IMG/VR virus record: IMGVR_UViG_3300008262_000132
Coordinates: 1 to 38,984 of that record
Source of the DNA: a virus
Direction: 5' to 3' (one strand)
Length of the DNA stretch: 38,984 nucleotides
Positions 37,420 through 38,984 of this stretch are shown here, one piece after another. A program made the position numbers and the translations under genes. Numbering within the stretch: position 1 is the first letter of the stretch; each line of letters opens with the position of its first letter. The notes under the pieces are model-generated. The model ran no database searches. It had not been told where the DNA came from and saw only the letters and a program-made list of their open reading frames with translations.

Positions 37420-37426
37420 AATCGGT

Positions 37427-37453
37427 TGGTGTGCGTTGCGGGGCCGCACACCA
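37427..37453 (+). other. 9-bp hairpin in the leader of the next gene
   Basis: TGGTGTGCG pairs with CGCACACCA across a 9-nt G-rich loop. No T-run follows. It lies between palindrome copy 5 and the ribosome site at 37475 and may stabilise or control the mRNA. Confidence 0.55.
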
Positions 37454-37487
37454 TGCCGCATATACCCTGCCCCCAAGGAGAAAGCAA

Positions 37488-37658
37488 ATGAGTGGATTCA
37501 ACGAGTATGTGGTGGTCATCGAGACCGCTGGCGATGGGGAAATTGACCGCGAGTACTTTGAGTACAACGCCCTGAGTTCAAGCGAGGCGCAAGCCTACGC
37601 ATTCGACGATCTTGCCGACAACCAGCGTGTGGTGTCGGTGTGGCAACGTGTTCTTTAA
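37488..37658 (+). CDS. Unknown small acidic early protein (56 aa)
   Basis: ATG 37488 has the site AAGGAGAAAGCAAATG. The 56-residue product is acidic: SGFNEYVVVIETAGDGEIDR then NALSSSEAQAYAFDDLADNQ. The VVVIETAGDG start followed by an acidic helix resembles small phage proteins of unknown use. The next gene begins 11 bp after it with the same ribosome-site sequence. Confidence 0.75.
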   Translation: MSGFNEYVVVIETAGDGEIDREYFEYNALSSSEAQAYAFDDLADNQRVVSVWQRVL

Positions 37659-37669
37659 GGAGAAAGCAA

Positions 37670-37930
37670 ATGACAACTTACATCGACATGACAGAGACCA
37701 TGATCAAACACAAGCAACCCACCTTTCATTACCTGTGCGTCAACGCATTCGGCTGGCGCTCGGGTGATGACCTGCACGACCTCATGAAGGCGATGGACAA
37801 AGAGAAGCACACCTACTGGGTGTGGTACGTGCCCGGCGAGTCGGCCGCTAACTATGCGATCAGCTTCTACCAACCCCAAGTCGAGGGCAGTTTCGTGCTG
37901 GCCCAAGTCGAGAAGAAACAACGCAAGTAA
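37670..37930 (+). CDS. Unknown early protein (86 aa)
   Basis: ATG 37670 has the same 17-nt ribosome-site sequence as the previous gene. The 86-residue product contains KQPTFHYLCVNAFGWRSGDD and HTYWVWYVPGESAANYAISF. It is aromatic-rich and compact, with a single Cys. The stop is directly followed by palindrome copy 6. No family is recognised. Confidence 0.75.
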   Translation: MTTYIDMTETMIKHKQPTFHYLCVNAFGWRSGDDLHDLMKAMDKEKHTYWVWYVPGESAANYAISFYQPQVEGSFVLAQVEKKQRK

Positions 37931-37931
37931 C

Positions 37932-37948
37932 GGGGACAACCTGTCCCC
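37932..37948. repeat. Early-region palindrome copy 6
   Basis: GGGGACA-ACC-TGTCCCC begins 1 bp after the stop at 37930 and extends by one C/G pair. A second hairpin and a long pyrimidine-rich stretch follow before the next gene. Confidence 0.95.
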
Positions 37949-37957
37949 GATCCCGTG

Positions 37958-38016
37958 GGCACTGCGGCTCAGTGCCTTTCCCTATCAACTTTCTTTTTCC
38001 CTTTTATTTTCTTTCA
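37958..38016 (+). other. Hairpin plus pyrimidine-rich leader
   Basis: GGCACTG (37958-37964) pairs with CAGTGCC (37970-37976) over a 5-nt loop, then TTTCCC. From about 37989 to 38016 the top strand is almost all T and C. The pair may be a weak terminator, or the pyrimidine tract may help ribosome (S1) binding for the gene at 38035. Confidence 0.45.
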
Positions 38017-38034
38017 AACCAAGGAGATTTCCCC

Positions 38035-38505
38035 ATGTCTACATTTTCCAAGCAAGTGGCCAACGCCGTGCGTACAAACCGTGCAGAGGTCAAACGCCTA
38101 GCCCTCAAAGCCAACCTGCTCAAACACCCAGAGGTCAAGAGTGCCTTCGAGATGCTCCCACCCAAAGTGCGCAAGGATGCAACGCTGGCCATGTCCGTCT
38201 TCAGCAACAGCGTGTTCATCAACCTGCACGTGTTCGACCTCGACTCATTCAAAGACAAGCGCTTCACCAACCTGCTCGAACGCTTCATCGACTGGGAGAC
38301 CACGACGGCCGACTACACCTACAGCCTGCCCAACAAGGACGTGCGCTTCGATAAGCGGTGCTACGACGACAAGGTGGGCGACTTCACCATCAGCGTGCAG
38401 ATCATGGCGTATGTGAAACCAGACAGCCCACTGTGCCGCATCGTGACCACGGGCTTCACGGAAGAAGTAGTTCGTAAGGAAGTCAAGCAGATCGTCTGCG
38501 CGTGA
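38035..38505 (+). CDS. Unknown early protein (156 aa)
   Basis: ATG 38035 has AAGGAG 9 nt upstream; an ATG 21 codons earlier in the same frame would encode a Phe/Pro-rich leader from the pyrimidine tract and is unlikely. The 156-residue product has a basic N-terminal helix part (NAVRTNRAEVKRLALKANLL) and a mixed strand-helix body (FINLHVFDLDSFKDKRFTNL, DFTISVQIMAYVKPDSPLCR). I do not recognise a family. Confidence 0.75.
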   Translation: MSTFSKQVANAVRTNRAEVKRLALKANLLKHPEVKSAFEMLPPKVRKDATLAMSVFSNSVFINLHVFDLDSFKDKRFTNLLERFIDWETTTADYTYSLPNKDVRFDKRCYDDKVGDFTISVQIMAYVKPDSPLCRIVTTGFTEEVVRKEVKQIVCA

Positions 38506-38510
38506 GCGTA

Positions 38511-38527
38511 ACCGGAGGAACTCCGGT
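38511..38527. repeat. Variant palindrome ACCGGAG-GAA-CTCCGGT
   Basis: A perfect inverted repeat with the same 7-3-7 geometry as the GGGGACA family but a different sequence. It begins 5 bp after the stop at 38505 and precedes copy 7 by 22 bp. Confidence 0.8.
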
Positions 38528-38549
38528 GAACGCCTAATCAACCAACAAC

Positions 38550-38566
38550 GGGGACGCTGTGTCCCC
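38550..38566. repeat. Early-region palindrome copy 7 (variant arm)
   Basis: GGGGACG-CTG-TGTCCCC has one changed base in the left arm but extended AAC/GTT flanks like copy 3. It lies 21 bp before ATG 38588. Confidence 0.9.
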
Positions 38567-38587
38567 GTTCAACCAAGGAGAAGAAGC

Positions 38588-38773
38588 ATGGTGTATTTAC
38601 TGATGGGGTTTGACGAGAACAACGTAGTGCAACTGCTGACACGGCGCATCTTCACGGACATAGCCCACGTCGAGCACTACCGAGACACAGTGAACCCAAG
38701 CTGGAAACCGTTCATCGCCCATGTAAACGAGGCGGCATTCAACCAAGCAATCAACCAAGGAGAAGAAGCATGA
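38588..38773 (+). CDS. Unknown small early protein (61 aa)
   Basis: ATG 38588 has AAGGAG followed by AAGAAGC. The 61-residue product begins MVYLLMGFDENNVVQLLTRR and ends with NQAINQGEEA. The last codons double as a second copy of the leader sequence of this gene and serve as ribosome site for the next gene, which starts at 38770 by ATGA overlap. No family is recognised. Confidence 0.75.
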   Translation: MVYLLMGFDENNVVQLLTRRIFTDIAHVEHYRDTVNPSWKPFIAHVNEAAFNQAINQGEEA

Positions 38774-38984
38774 AACTCAACGTCTACAACGACCCCGGCC
38801 ACGGCTGGGTTGCAATCAAACGCTCTGTCCTCATCAAGCTGGGCATCGAGCACAAGATCACGTCATACAGCTACCAGCGTGGGCAGACCGTCTATCTCGA
38901 GGAGGACTGCGATGCATCCACGCTCATCGGTGCCGCGCACGATGCCGGTATTACCTTCGGGTTTGTGCACAAGCACACCGACAA
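38770..38984 (+). CDS. Unknown early protein, C-terminus outside window
   Basis: The frame from ATG 38770 is open to the right end (71 full codons). It reads KLNVYNDPGHGWVAIKRSVL, then YSYQRGQTVYLEEDCDAST. A similar 'VYNDPGHGW..V' start occurs in small phage proteins of unknown role. It is coupled to the gene before it by the 4-bp overlap. Confidence 0.75.
   Translation, partial: MKLNVYNDPGHGWVAIKRSVLIKLGIEHKITSYSYQRGQTVYLEEDCDASTLIGAAHDAGITFGFVHKHTD

Noticed and set aside
34977-38566. CRISPR array
   Set aside because: The repeats are palindromic but separated by 400-1100 bp of coding sequence, not by short uniform spacers.
34977-38566. LexA-type SOS boxes
   Set aside because: The arms GGGGACA/TGTCCCC with a 3-bp centre do not fit the CTGT-N8-ACAG pattern.

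Overview
The window is a 39-kb piece of a tailed double-stranded DNA phage genome, cut inside a gene at both ends. It carries a full virion-building module: terminase, portal, scaffold, major capsid protein, head-tail adaptors, tail nozzle, fibres, internal ejection proteins and lysis genes. There is no tail sheath, tape-measure or tail-tube gene. With a nozzle-type protein and a gp13-like plus ejection-protein series ordered as in T7, this points to a short-tailed (podovirus-like) virion. Many of the small genes resemble families I know from aquatic phage metagenomes. The moderately high GC and strong AAGGAG ribosome sites suit a proteobacterial host, perhaps a freshwater betaproteobacterium, but nothing in the window proves the host. 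No integrase, repressor or polymerase is visible, so lifestyle cannot be settled.

Bases 1-34611 are one leftward (minus-strand) late block, with genes packed end to end and many 1-17 bp overlaps. In order of transcription it contains: a small-terminase-like gene and TerL; portal, a small hypothetical, a GroES-like co-chaperonin, scaffold, two head proteins and the major capsid protein. A free-standing HNH endonuclease follows a strong terminator. Next come two small beta-rich proteins and about eight very small basic Lys/Gly-rich proteins of unknown role (some with a shared C-terminal motif), interleaved with two adaptor-like proteins and a zinc-ribbon protein. Then come tail and fibre proteins, interrupted by a second HNH endonuclease and ending in an S74-type fibre and a glycine-rich adhesin-like protein. 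A cupin and the lysis genes follow (lipoprotein, a 32-residue membrane protein, two further membrane proteins, three-helix holin, GH24 endolysin). Last are a nozzle protein, a structural protein and the ejection proteins running off the left edge.

Bases 34612-35009 are a divergent control spacer. It holds a rightward intrinsic terminator with no gene in front of it, an AT-rich dyad over a candidate leftward promoter, a G-quadruplex-type run and a candidate rightward promoter.

Bases 35010-38984 are a rightward module of nine small genes, none of which I recognise, probably the start of the early region. Its hallmark is a 17-bp palindrome, GGGGACA-N3-TGTCCCC, present seven times and found in every intergenic gap longer than about 60 bp and nowhere else in the window. 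A second gap (35890-36349) also has a terminator, a 52-bp AT-only-like stretch with GATA repeats, and inverted and direct repeats, making it an origin candidate. The palindrome system is the most likely undescribed regulatory element here. The shared C-terminal peptide of the small basic proteins is the next most interesting signal.
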